Positions 51,635 to 59,898 of a stretch of 64,000 bases of DNA are shown piece by piece. Origin of the DNA: Sphingobium sp. WTD-1 (GTDB lineage: Bacteria; Pseudomonadota; Alphaproteobacteria; Sphingomonadales; Sphingomonadaceae). The first letter of the stretch is position 1; the number at the start of each line of letters is the position of its first letter. A program made the translations under genes and the position numbers. The notes beneath the pieces were generated by a model. The model was not told where the DNA came from. It saw only the letters and a program-made list of their open reading frames with translations, and ran no database searches. The stretch spans positions 4,019,501-4,083,500 of the forward strand of contig NZ_CP119127.1 in the NCBI RefSeq assembly GCF_030128825.1, in the 5' to 3' direction.

Positions 51635-52660
51635 TCAGGGCCGGATTTCGCGCCGCTCCGCGCTGCTGCGCAGGCCAGCTTCCAATATTTCCATCACCGC
51701 GATCGCTTCGTCCGCCGGCACCGGATTGGCGCCCTCGCCCCGGATCGCATCGGCCAGCGCCTGCCAGAACAGCCGATAATCGCCACGTTCATTCATAACC
51801 ATATGGCTATCGCCCGCCGCATCGGTCAGATCGCCCAGCTGCGGATCGACGCCCCAGTCCGCGCCCTCGGGCCGCTGCCCGGCGACCGTCGCCGCCTCCT
51901 GCCCATCGGTCCCCTGCTTGATCCAGCTGCCGCCCGTGCCATGGACGACGAAGCGCAGTCCATGCGCCGCCGCCTGCTTGGTCGCATGCAGCAGCACGCG
52001 ATGGCGCGGATAACGCAGCGTCACATGGAAATAGTCGGGCGACGCTGCCCCCTCGCGCAGAGCCGCAATATCCGCGCTCACCCCTTCGGGCTTGCCGAAC
52101 AGGCACAGCGCCTGATCGATCAGATGCGGCCCCAGATCCTGCCAGATGCCCGCCGCGCGCGCATCCTTCCAGCTCGTGGCCGGGGTCGGTCGCCAGCGGT
52201 CGAAATGGCTTTCGAACTGGATGATCTCGCCCAGCCGTCCCTCGGCGATCAGCCGGCGCAAGGTGCGGAAATCGGCGTCCCAGCGCCGGTTCTGGAAGAT
52301 CGCCAGCAACCTGCCCGCGCCTTCCGCCTCGGCTGCGACCCGGCGCGCATCGGCCAGCGTGGTGGCGAAAGGCTTGTCCACCAGCACATGCTTGCCCGCC
52401 CGCAGCGCGGCGATCGCATGATCGGCATGCAGCTCGTCCGGGCTGCACACGATCACCAGGTCGATCCCCGGCAGTGCCAACAGCGCATCGACATCGGGCA
52501 CCACCTGCATGCCCGGCAAGCCGGCATGGACCTTGGCCGCATCGCGCGAGACCACCGCGCGCAGCGCCATGCCCGGCGTCGCCAGCACATAGGGCGCGTG
52601 GAACGCCCGCCCGCCAAGCCCATAGCCGATCAGGCCTACGCCGATTTCCTGCATCATCAT
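51635..52660 (-). CDS. Gfo/Idh/MocA-family oxidoreductase
   Basis: A 341-residue NAD(P)-dependent oxidoreductase. The N-terminal Rossmann motif is GLIGYGLGGRAFHAP (about residues 9-23), and the conserved EKP motif is present as VDKPFAT (near residue 95). The C-terminal substrate domain has IKQGTDGQEA. Family members act on sugars, inositols or their derivatives. The start MMMQEIGV (52660) was chosen because a longer frame runs into the divergent promoter. It is divergent from a VOC gene with a perfect palindrome between. Confidence 0.87.
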   Translation of the reverse strand: MMMQEIGVGLIGYGLGGRAFHAPYVLATPGMALRAVVSRDAAKVHAGLPGMQVVPDVDALLALPGIDLVIVCSPDELHADHAIAALRAGKHVLVDKPFATTLADARRVAAEAEGAGRLLAIFQNRRWDADFRTLRRLIAEGRLGEIIQFESHFDRWRPTPATSWKDARAAGIWQDLGPHLIDQALCLFGKPEGVSADIAALREGAASPDYFHVTLRYPRHRVLLHATKQAAAHGLRFVVHGTGGSWIKQGTDGQEAATVAGQRPEGADWGVDPQLGDLTDAAGDSHMVMNERGDYRLFWQALADAIRGEGANPVPADEAIAVMEILEAGLRSSAERREIRP

Positions 52661-52708
52661 CGTCCCATATCGCCGGGGCGGATCAGGGCGCACGCGCCTT
52701 GCCCCATA

Positions 52709-52728
52709 AAGATAGCATATACTATCTT
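52709..52728. promoter_or_regulatory. Palindrome AAGATAG-N6-CTATCTT
   Basis: Perfect 7-bp arms around CATATA in the 113-nt divergent gap between the Gfo/Idh gene (52660) and the VOC gene (52774). It is partly reminiscent of the catabolic-cluster element (ATAGTATATGCTAT on the other strand) but the arms differ, so it is listed as a separate operator. Confidence 0.55.
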
Positions 52729-52773
52729 CATACCGAATCCCGCGAACGGGATCATGCCGAGAGGATAGCGCCC

Positions 52774-53283
52774 ATGTTGTTGCGCCGACCATCGCCGCTT
52801 GTCGACCCGGCATCGGGCGTACTGCGCGCCGACCATTTCCAGATCGCCTATGCGACCAACGATATCGACCGCGCCCAGACGATCCTGGCCGATCGCTATG
52901 GCATAGGCGCTTTCCGCCGGCTCGAAGGACCGCTGGCGGCCGGCGGCCAGATCCGCGTCGAACTGGCCTGGGTCGGCCCGGTCATGTATGAATTGCTGAC
53001 CGCCTCCGGGCCGGGATCGGCCATCTATATGGACCGGCTCGCCCCCGGCGATGCTTTCCAGCTGCGCCATCATCATCTGGGCTATCTGATCCACGACGCC
53101 GCGCAGTGGCAGGCCCTGCTCGCCCGCGCGCAAGCCGACGGCCTGCCCGTCCCCCATGTCAGCCATAATCCGGGCTTCATGGACAGTTGCTTCGTCGATG
53201 CGCCGGAACTGGGCCATTATCTCGAATATATTTTCCCGACCCAGGCCGGGATCGACTTCTTCGCCGCCGTGCCAGCCACCTAG
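52774..53283 (+). CDS. VOC-family protein
   Basis: A 169-residue vicinal-oxygen-chelate protein. HFQIAYATNDIDRA at the N-terminus, HHHLGYLIHD and GHYLEYIFP give the likely metal-binding His/His/Glu set. The reaction is unknown (isomerase, lyase or glyoxalase-like). The start was chosen at 52774 after GAGAGGA. A Gfo/Idh gene follows after 31 nt, so the two probably act in one pathway, perhaps on a sugar or cyclitol derivative. Confidence 0.8.
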   Translation: MLLRRPSPLVDPASGVLRADHFQIAYATNDIDRAQTILADRYGIGAFRRLEGPLAAGGQIRVELAWVGPVMYELLTASGPGSAIYMDRLAPGDAFQLRHHHLGYLIHDAAQWQALLARAQADGLPVPHVSHNPGFMDSCFVDAPELGHYLEYIFPTQAGIDFFAAVPAT

Positions 53284-53314
53284 CCTCCACCTGACCCGCC
53301 CGAAAGGACCAACC

Positions 53315-54379
53315 ATGCCCCCTGCCCCCCGCGCGATCGTCGTCGGCACCGGCTTTGGCTGCCGCATCCATGTGCCCGCCCTGCGCGCCGCCGGGTTCGA
53401 GGTGGCGGGCCTGGTCGGTACCGATCCCGACCGCACCCGCCGCCGCGCCGATGCTGTCACCATCGCTGACATCTTCACGGATCTGGGCGAAGCGATCGAC
53501 CGCACCGGCGCGGTCGCGGTGACGATCGCCACGCCGCCCGCCAGCCATGCCGCCCTCGCCCTGACCGCGATCGAGCGCGGCTGTCACATCCTCTGCGAAA
53601 AGCCGATGGCCGCCGACCTGGCCGAAGCCCGCGCGATGCTGGCGGCGGCGGAGCAGGCCGGCGTCACGCACCTGATCGGCAACGAGTTTCGCTGGGCACC
53701 CGATCGCGCGATGATCGGTCGCGCCATCGCCAACGGGCTGATCGGCGATCCGCGCTATGTGACCCTGTCCAGCGTCCTGCCGATCGTCGCAGATCCTGCC
53801 GCCCGCATGCCGCGCTGGTGGTTCGATGCCGGCGCAGGCGGCGGCTGGCTCGGCGCCCATGGCTCGCATCTGGTCGACCAGTTGCGCGTCTGGCTGGGCG
53901 AGGTCGACAGCCTCAGCGCCACCCTGCCCACCGTGTCGGACCGCCCGGCCGACGCGGCGGAGGACAGCTATATCGTCCGCTTCCGCATGAAGAATGGCGC
54001 GCAGGGCGTGCTCCAGCACAGTGCCGGCGTCTGGGGACCGTCCGAGAATGTGAGCCGCGTCGCCGGCACCCATGGCACGCTGTGGGTCGACAAGGGGGTG
54101 GTGAAGATTGCCGACCGGGATGGCGTGCGCGACCTGCCGGTCGATGCCGACCTTGGCCTGCCACCGATCGAAGCCGACGATCCGCGCAAGGCGGCGATGC
54201 TGTTCGAACTCGCCCCGTTCATCCGCCTGTGCGAAGCCTTGCGCGCCGGTGTCGAAGGTCGGCCGATGCCCGATGGCATCCCGATCCCGACCTTCCATGA
54301 CGGCGTCGCGGCCATGGCGATACTCGACGCGATCCGCCGCTCCGCCGCGCAGGATGGCGCGCTCGTTACAATGTCCTGA
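53315..54379 (+). CDS. Gfo/Idh/MocA-family oxidoreductase
   Basis: A 354-residue NAD(P)-dependent oxidoreductase with N-terminal VVGTGFGCRIHVPAL (about residues 9-23) and the EKP motif in LCEKPMA (near residue 95). FDAGAGGGWLGAHGSHLVDQLR lies in the substrate domain with the conserved His. It is paralogous in fold, not closely in sequence, to the gene at 51635. It follows the VOC gene by 31 nt with AAAGGA upstream. A hairpin follows the stop. Confidence 0.87.
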   Translation: MPPAPRAIVVGTGFGCRIHVPALRAAGFEVAGLVGTDPDRTRRRADAVTIADIFTDLGEAIDRTGAVAVTIATPPASHAALALTAIERGCHILCEKPMAADLAEARAMLAAAEQAGVTHLIGNEFRWAPDRAMIGRAIANGLIGDPRYVTLSSVLPIVADPAARMPRWWFDAGAGGGWLGAHGSHLVDQLRVWLGEVDSLSATLPTVSDRPADAAEDSYIVRFRMKNGAQGVLQHSAGVWGPSENVSRVAGTHGTLWVDKGVVKIADRDGVRDLPVDADLGLPPIEADDPRKAAMLFELAPFIRLCEALRAGVEGRPMPDGIPIPTFHDGVAAMAILDAIRRSAAQDGALVTMS

Positions 54380-54389
54380 AAAGAGAGAA

Positions 54390-54419
54390 GGCCCGTCGAC
54401 GGGGGGATGTCGACGGGCC
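54390..54419 (+). terminator. Hairpin after Gfo/Idh gene
   Basis: An 11-bp stem (GGCCCGTCGAC/GTCGACGGGCC) with an 8-nt loop, 10 nt after the stop codon. There is no T-run, but the long stem makes it the likely end of the VOC-Gfo/Idh transcript. Confidence 0.55.
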
Positions 54420-54500
54420 CGATCTGCGAGACCGCCCGAGCGGGGGGAAGTGCGGCGGCCTCATGCAACAGAACGGGCCAGTGCCACGATGGTTCCCGCC

Positions 54501-55133
54501 TTATTGCTGATGCGGCAGCAATTCGATGAACAGCCCCTCGGCGTCGGCACACAGCAGATCGCCGTCACGCAGTTCGCCCCGCACGAAACGCTTGCGTCCC
54601 TCGACCTTCGTGACCCAGGCGCTGACCTGCAATTCCTTGTCGATCGGCGTGATCGCGCGATAATTGACGTGCAGATAGGCGGTCCGGGCCATGCGCTGCG
54701 CGCTCATATTCGCCGGCAGGCCCAATATCTCGTCGAACAGCAAAGCCACCGCCCCGCCATGGGCAGCATAATTGGCGCCCAGATGGAAGGCGCCAAAGGT
54801 GACGCGGGCATGGAGCGAATCATCGCCCATCTGATCGGGGATGAAAGCCGGCGCAAACACCTGGCCATGGCCCGGCGCATCGCGCACCCGGCCGAACATG
54901 CGATGCGCCTCGTCCGCCACCATCGGCGTCAGCCGCTGCGTCCAGGCGGCCAGGTCCGCATCCAGCGCCTGCGCCGTAGCGTCGTCCAACTTGGCCGCCG
55001 CGACATGATCCAGGAAATCGCGCAGCCGGTCGATCATCGCGCCATAGGGCGTATCACCCGTCAGCCAGCGCCCGCCCAGCAGATCCCGTTCCTCGTCCGA
55101 TCCCGGTCCTGCCGCCGATCCTGCTTCCGTCAT
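54501..55133 (-). CDS. Hotdog-fold thioesterase (PaaI-like)
   Basis: A 210-residue acyl-CoA thioesterase-type protein. The catalytic segment is NYAAHGGAVALLFDEILG (about residues 122-139), with the HGG and Asp/Glu seen in PaaI-like enzymes. The N-terminal helical extension of about 60 residues is longer than in minimal members. It hydrolyses acyl-CoA thioesters of unknown chain. It is a monocistronic gene next to the glycogen operon and converges with the Gfo/Idh gene. Confidence 0.8.
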   Translation of the reverse strand: MTEAGSAAGPGSDEERDLLGGRWLTGDTPYGAMIDRLRDFLDHVAAAKLDDATAQALDADLAAWTQRLTPMVADEAHRMFGRVRDAPGHGQVFAPAFIPDQMGDDSLHARVTFGAFHLGANYAAHGGAVALLFDEILGLPANMSAQRMARTAYLHVNYRAITPIDKELQVSAWVTKVEGRKRFVRGELRDGDLLCADAEGLFIELLPHQQ

Positions 55134-55229
55134 CTGTCGTCCTGCTCCCTTTGCCCCTGCTTAGCCATGCTTTGGCGGGCGAAGGAAGCCCCCGATCGGT
55201 GGGCAGGATGACGGCTGGATCGCCGCGCA

Positions 55230-57134
55230 TCAATCGCGCGCGGCCGCACCTTCCGGGATAACGCTACGGCGTTGCGGCATCACGCTGCGCCCCGGCACCA
55301 TCAGGGGACCATCCGGCAGATCGAAAAGAAAATCGCCCTCCGCACCGTTGATGCAAAGGCTTAGACCCGACGCCCGGAAATGCAGCACCAGCCGCCGCCG
55401 CGCGGGGTCTTCCCATTGGGCGACGCTCAGCGGCTGACCGCCCTCGTCCAGCCAGACGACATCGTCCTCGCCCAGCAGCGCCACGTCGGTCAGCTCGGCG
55501 CAACGCCGCCGCCATTGCCCCAGAGCAAAGGCATGGGCCTCGATCTCCCGGTCGCGCGCGTCCCACTCGATCCAGCTGATGCCATTATCCTGCGCATAGG
55601 CATTATTATTGCCCATCTGGCTGCGCCCGAACTCGTCGCCCGCCGTCAGCATGATCGTGCCGCGCGAGCAGAAGAGGGTGGAAAGCAGCGCCTTGATGTC
55701 GCGCCGCCGCGCCGCGTTCACCGCCACATCGTCGCTCGCCCCCTCCACGCCGTTGTTCCAGCTGAAATTCTCGCCATGCCCGTCGCGATTGTCCTCGCCA
55801 TTGGAGAGGTTATGCTTGTCCGCATAGGCGGTGCAGTCGGCCAGGGTGAAGCCGTCATGGGCGGCGAGGAAATTGACGCTGCGGGTGATGCCATCGAACA
55901 GGTCCGACGATCCCGCCAGTCGCGTGGCAAAGGCGCCGATCGTGCCGGCGTCGCCCCGCCAGAAACGCCGCATATCGTCGCGATAGCGGTCATTCCATTC
56001 CAGCCAGGGTGGCCCGAACGAGCCCAGTTGATAGCCCCCCGGCCCGATATCCCATGGCTCGGCGATCAGGATACGATCGCCCAGCACCGGATCGGCGCGC
56101 ATCTCCGCCAGCAGCGGCGCATCAGGATCGAACCCGTCCGCGAGCCGCCCCAGCGCCGGCGCCAGATCGAAGCGGAAGCCGTCAATCCCCGCCTGCACCA
56201 CGAAATGGCGCAGCGATTCCAGGATCATCCGGCGCACCATCGGCTGGTTGCAATCCACACTGTTGCCGGTGCCGGTATCATTGATCAGCCGCCTGTCCGC
56301 CTCGTGCCGGAAATAGTCGCGGGCATTGAGGCCGCGCAGCGACAAGGTTGGCCCCAACCTGTCGCTTTCGCCGTCATGATTATAGACCATGTCCAGGATC
56401 ACGCCGATCCCTGCATCGTGCAGCGCTGCCACCGTATCGCGCAATTCGGCAAGCCCGCCGGGTGCCAGTCGCGGATCGAGCGCGAAATAGCTGACCGGAT
56501 TATAACCCCAGGCATTGCGCAGGCCGAGCGGCGGCAAATGCCGCTCATCGATCCACGCGTTGATGGGCATCAGCTCGACCGCGCCAACGCCCAGCTTCTG
56601 CAGATGATCGATCACCACCGGATGGGCGAGCGCGGCGACCGTGCCGCGCTGCGCCTCGGGCACGTCAGGATGCAGCAGCGAGAAGCTGCGCACCTGCAAT
56701 TCATAGATCAGCCCGCCCGGCTGGAAGCGCGGCCACGCCGGCGCGACTGGCGGCAACGGCGGCGCCACCACCCCTTTGGGCATCAGCGGCGCCGTATCCT
56801 CCCCCTGCCCGCGCGGCGCGGCCAGCATCGGATCATGGACGAAGGCCCGGTCGATCGCCGGCGCATAGGGATCGAGCAGCAGCTTGTCGGGATCGAACCA
56901 CAGGCCGCGATCCGGATTATATGGGCCATCGGCGCGCAGGCCATAGCGGGCACCCGCACCAACGTCCGGCGCATGGACCTGCCAGACGCCACCCTCCCCT
57001 TGCGCCATCGGCAGGCGAGTTTCCCGATCATCCGCATCGAACAGGCAAAGCCATAGCTGCCTCGCCTCCGGCGCCCAGACGGCAAAGCGAGTTCCGCCGG
57101 CATCGATCACCGGCCCGAACCCGCCCGCGCTCAT
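55230..57134 (-). CDS. glgX: Glycogen debranching enzyme GlgX
   Basis: A 634-residue GH13 isoamylase-type debranching enzyme. The N-terminal CBM48 domain is at residues 1-120. The barrel has GFRFDLAPALGR (nucleophile Asp), ILIAEPWDIGPGGYQLG (acid/base Glu) and FLAAHDGFTLADC (transition-state Asp). It cleaves alpha-1,6 branches of phosphorylase-limited glycogen. Its ATG overlaps the glgA stop by ATGA. It is the last gene of the glycogen operon. Confidence 0.93.
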   Translation of the reverse strand: MSAGGFGPVIDAGGTRFAVWAPEARQLWLCLFDADDRETRLPMAQGEGGVWQVHAPDVGAGARYGLRADGPYNPDRGLWFDPDKLLLDPYAPAIDRAFVHDPMLAAPRGQGEDTAPLMPKGVVAPPLPPVAPAWPRFQPGGLIYELQVRSFSLLHPDVPEAQRGTVAALAHPVVIDHLQKLGVGAVELMPINAWIDERHLPPLGLRNAWGYNPVSYFALDPRLAPGGLAELRDTVAALHDAGIGVILDMVYNHDGESDRLGPTLSLRGLNARDYFRHEADRRLINDTGTGNSVDCNQPMVRRMILESLRHFVVQAGIDGFRFDLAPALGRLADGFDPDAPLLAEMRADPVLGDRILIAEPWDIGPGGYQLGSFGPPWLEWNDRYRDDMRRFWRGDAGTIGAFATRLAGSSDLFDGITRSVNFLAAHDGFTLADCTAYADKHNLSNGEDNRDGHGENFSWNNGVEGASDDVAVNAARRRDIKALLSTLFCSRGTIMLTAGDEFGRSQMGNNNAYAQDNGISWIEWDARDREIEAHAFALGQWRRRCAELTDVALLGEDDVVWLDEGGQPLSVAQWEDPARRRLVLHFRASGLSLCINGAEGDFLFDLPDGPLMVPGRSVMPQRRSVIPEGAAARD

Positions 57135-58576
57135 GCGGCGTCGCGTCCCAGCAGGCTGCGATAGAGCGCCGCATAGCGCGCCGCGCTGTGGGTCCAGCTG
57201 AAATCGGCGCGCATCCCTGCTCGCTGCATCGCCTGCCAGGCCTCCGGCTCACCATGCAGTCGCACCGTCCGCGCGATCGCCCCATGCAGCGCCAGCGGAT
57301 CGTCGCCGGCGAACAGGATGCCAGTTGCCACGCCCGCGCTCACCGCCGCCTCATTGGCGTCGATCACCGTGTCGGCCAGGCCGCCGACCCGCGCCACCAC
57401 CGGCACGCAGCCATAGCGCAGACCATAAAGCTGGGTCAGGCCGCACGGCTCGAAGCGCGACGGGATCAGGATCGCGTCGCCGCCCGCCTGCAACAGATGC
57501 GACAGCGGCTCGTCATAGCCGATCTGCACACCCACCCGGCCGCGATGCCGGTCCGCCGCCGCCAGGAAACCGCCCTCCAGCGCGTGATCGCCCGATCCCA
57601 GCACCGCCAGTTTCGCGCCCAGCCCGACCAGATGGTCGATCGCCCCCATCATCAGGTCCATGCCCTTCTGCCAGGTCAGGCGGCTGATGATAACGAAGAT
57701 CGGCGCATCGTCGCGCTGCAGGCCGAAGCGTTTTTCCAGCGCCCGCCGGTTGGCGCTTCGGCCGCTGAGGGCGCGCGCGCTGTAGCGCCGCGCGATCAGT
57801 TCATCCTCGGCCGGGTTCCAGATGTCGGTATCGACGCCGTTCAATATGCCGTACAGCTTGTCACTGCGCCCGTTGATCAAGCCATCCAGCCCCATGCCAT
57901 GGACCGGCGAGCGGATTTCCTCGGCATAGGTCGGGCTGACCGTGGTGATCGCATCGGCCGACACCAGCCCCGCCTTCAGGAAGCCGGTGCCGCCATAATA
58001 TTCGACGCCATCCATGCCCCAGGCCTCGGCCGGCAGGCCCAGCTGGGCAAAAATCTCCGGGCCGAACCGCCCCTGAAAGGCCAGATTATGGATGGTGACG
58101 ACGCGCGGCACGGCATGGGCCGGACCAAAGCGCATGTAGGCCGCGGTCATCGCCGCCTGCCAGTCATGGACATGGACGATATCGGGCACCCAGCCCTTCG
58201 CGCCCTCCGCCGCAATTTCCGCACCGACCCGCGCCAGCGCGGCAAAGCGCCGCCAATTATCGCCCCAGTCATTGCCGCCATGATCGCCATAGGGGCCACC
58301 TTCGCGCGCGAAGAAATCGGGCGCGTCCAGCACCAGCAGGTCGAGGTCACCGACCTTCCCCGCCAGCACCGTCGCCGGGGCACCGAACAGCTTGTCATAG
58401 CGGCGCACCGCCTTGGCCTTGCCCAGCTTCGATAGCACCGACGGATAGCCCGGCACCAGGGTCCTGGTCTCGACATCATGGCCCGCCAGCGCGCCGGGCA
58501 GCGCGCCGACGACATCGGCCAGCCCCCCGGTCTTGATCAGCGGATAGATTTCGGACGCAACCGACAGAAGCTTCAT
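57131..58576 (-). CDS. glgA: Glycogen synthase GlgA
   Basis: A 481-residue GT5 glycogen synthase that transfers glucose from ADP-glucose to the growing alpha-1,4 chain. The ADP-glucose-binding KTGGLADVVGALPGAL is at residues 15-30. The C-terminal PSRFEPCGLTQLYGLRYG has the catalytic Glu pair region. Three consecutive ATGs are present; MKLLSVASE (58576) is 6 nt after AAGG and matches the usual family N-terminus. It lies 14 nt after glgC. Confidence 0.94.
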   Translation of the reverse strand: MKLLSVASEIYPLIKTGGLADVVGALPGALAGHDVETRTLVPGYPSVLSKLGKAKAVRRYDKLFGAPATVLAGKVGDLDLLVLDAPDFFAREGGPYGDHGGNDWGDNWRRFAALARVGAEIAAEGAKGWVPDIVHVHDWQAAMTAAYMRFGPAHAVPRVVTIHNLAFQGRFGPEIFAQLGLPAEAWGMDGVEYYGGTGFLKAGLVSADAITTVSPTYAEEIRSPVHGMGLDGLINGRSDKLYGILNGVDTDIWNPAEDELIARRYSARALSGRSANRRALEKRFGLQRDDAPIFVIISRLTWQKGMDLMMGAIDHLVGLGAKLAVLGSGDHALEGGFLAAADRHRGRVGVQIGYDEPLSHLLQAGGDAILIPSRFEPCGLTQLYGLRYGCVPVVARVGGLADTVIDANEAAVSAGVATGILFAGDDPLALHGAIARTVRLHGEPEAWQAMQRAGMRADFSWTHSAARYAALYRSLLGRDAA

Positions 58577-58590
58577 CATCATCCTTCGTT

Positions 58591-59850
58591 TCAGGCCACC
58601 AGCCGATCGATCATCGGCTGCGTCACCAGGCATATGCCGCTGTCGGTGCGGCGGAAATGCTGCGCGTCAAAGGCCGGGTCTTCGCCGATGATCAGGCCCG
58701 GCGGGATGCTGATCCCCGAATCCACCACGCATTTGTGCAGCCGCGCGCCGCGCCCGATCACGCAATTGGGCATGATGACGCTCTCTGTGATGGACGAGAA
58801 GCTGTGAGTGCGCACCTCGGAGAAAAGCAGGCTGCGATGCAGCGAGGAACCCGACACGATGCAGCCACCCGCCACCAGCGAACTGGTCGCCGATCCGCGC
58901 CGCCCTTCCTCGTTATGGACGAACTTGGCCGGCGGCGTGACTTCCGAATAGGTCCAGAGCGGCCAGCTGCGGTCGTAAAGGTCCAGGCTGGGCACAACGT
59001 CGGTCAGGTCGATATTGGCCTGCCAATAGGCGTCGATCGTGCCGACATCGCGCCAATAGGGCACCAGCTCGCTTTCCGCCCGCACGCAACTGCTGGAGAA
59101 GCGATGCGCCACGGCCTTGCCGTGCTTCACGATATAGGGGATGATGTCACCGCCGAAATCGCGCTTGCTGTCCTTGTCATTGGCATCGCGCCATAGCTGT
59201 TCGATCAGGAAGCGGGTGCGGAAGACATAGATGCCCATCGATGCCAGTGCCATGTCGGGCTGGCCGGGAATGGCGGGCGGATCCTTGGGCTTTTCGACAA
59301 AGGCGGTGATCACGTCCGCCTCGTCCACATGCATCACGCCAAAGCCGACCGCTTCCTTGCGCGGCACCTCCAGACAGCCGACGGTGACGTCTGCGCCACT
59401 GTCGACATGCTGTTGCAGCATCAGCTCATAGTCCATCTTGTAGACATGATCGCCGGCCAGGATGACCATATATTCCGGCGCATAGCTTTCGATGATGTCG
59501 ATATTCTGGAACACCGCGTCGGCCGTGCCCTCATACCATTGGCTTTCGGAGATACGCTGGCTGGCGGGCAATATGTCGAAGCTCTCGTTGCGCTCGGGCC
59601 GCAGGAAGTTCCAGCCGCGTTGCAAATGGCGGATCAGCGAATGGGCCTTATACTGGGTCGCAACGCCGATCCGGCGGATGCCGCTGTTAAGCGCGTTGGA
59701 CAGCGCAAAGTCGATGATCCGCGCCTTGCCGCCGAAATGCACAGCGGGCTTGGCCCGGCGATCGGTCAGCTCGGCAAGGCGACTGCCGCGTCCGCCAGCC
59801 AGCACATAGGCCATGGCGTCGCGCGCGATCGGCTGATTGCGTTGTTGCAT
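58591..59850 (-). CDS. glgC: ADP-glucose pyrophosphorylase GlgC
   Basis: A 419-residue nucleotidyltransferase that makes ADP-glucose from glucose-1-phosphate and ATP, the committed step of glycogen synthesis. The pyrophosphorylase motif [19 protein letters not shown] (about residues 19-37) is at the N-terminus, [14 protein letters not shown] substrate segments in the middle ([10 protein letters not shown]), and a left-handed beta-helix at the C-terminus. Length is that of the usual tetrameric bacterial enzyme. It lies between glgB and glgA. Confidence 0.95.
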   Translation of the reverse strand: MQQRNQPIARDAMAYVLAGGRGSRLAELTDRRAKPAVHFGGKARIIDFALSNALNSGIRRIGVATQYKAHSLIRHLQRGWNFLRPERNESFDILPASQRISESQWYEGTADAVFQNIDIIESYAPEYMVILAGDHVYKMDYELMLQQHVDSGADVTVGCLEVPRKEAVGFGVMHVDEADVITAFVEKPKDPPAIPGQPDMALASMGIYVFRTRFLIEQLWRDANDKDSKRDFGGDIIPYIVKHGKAVAHRFSSSCVRAESELVPYWRDVGTIDAYWQANIDLTDVVPSLDLYDRSWPLWTYSEVTPPAKFVHNEEGRRGSATSSLVAGGCIVSGSSLHRSLLFSEVRTHSFSSITESVIMPNCVIGRGARLHKCVVDSGISIPPGLIIGEDPAFDAQHFRRTDSGICLVTQPMIDRLVA

Positions 59851-59898
59851 TAGGGCTCCTCTCTCGTGCCCGCGACCGCCTGCACGCGTCCGTCGGTA

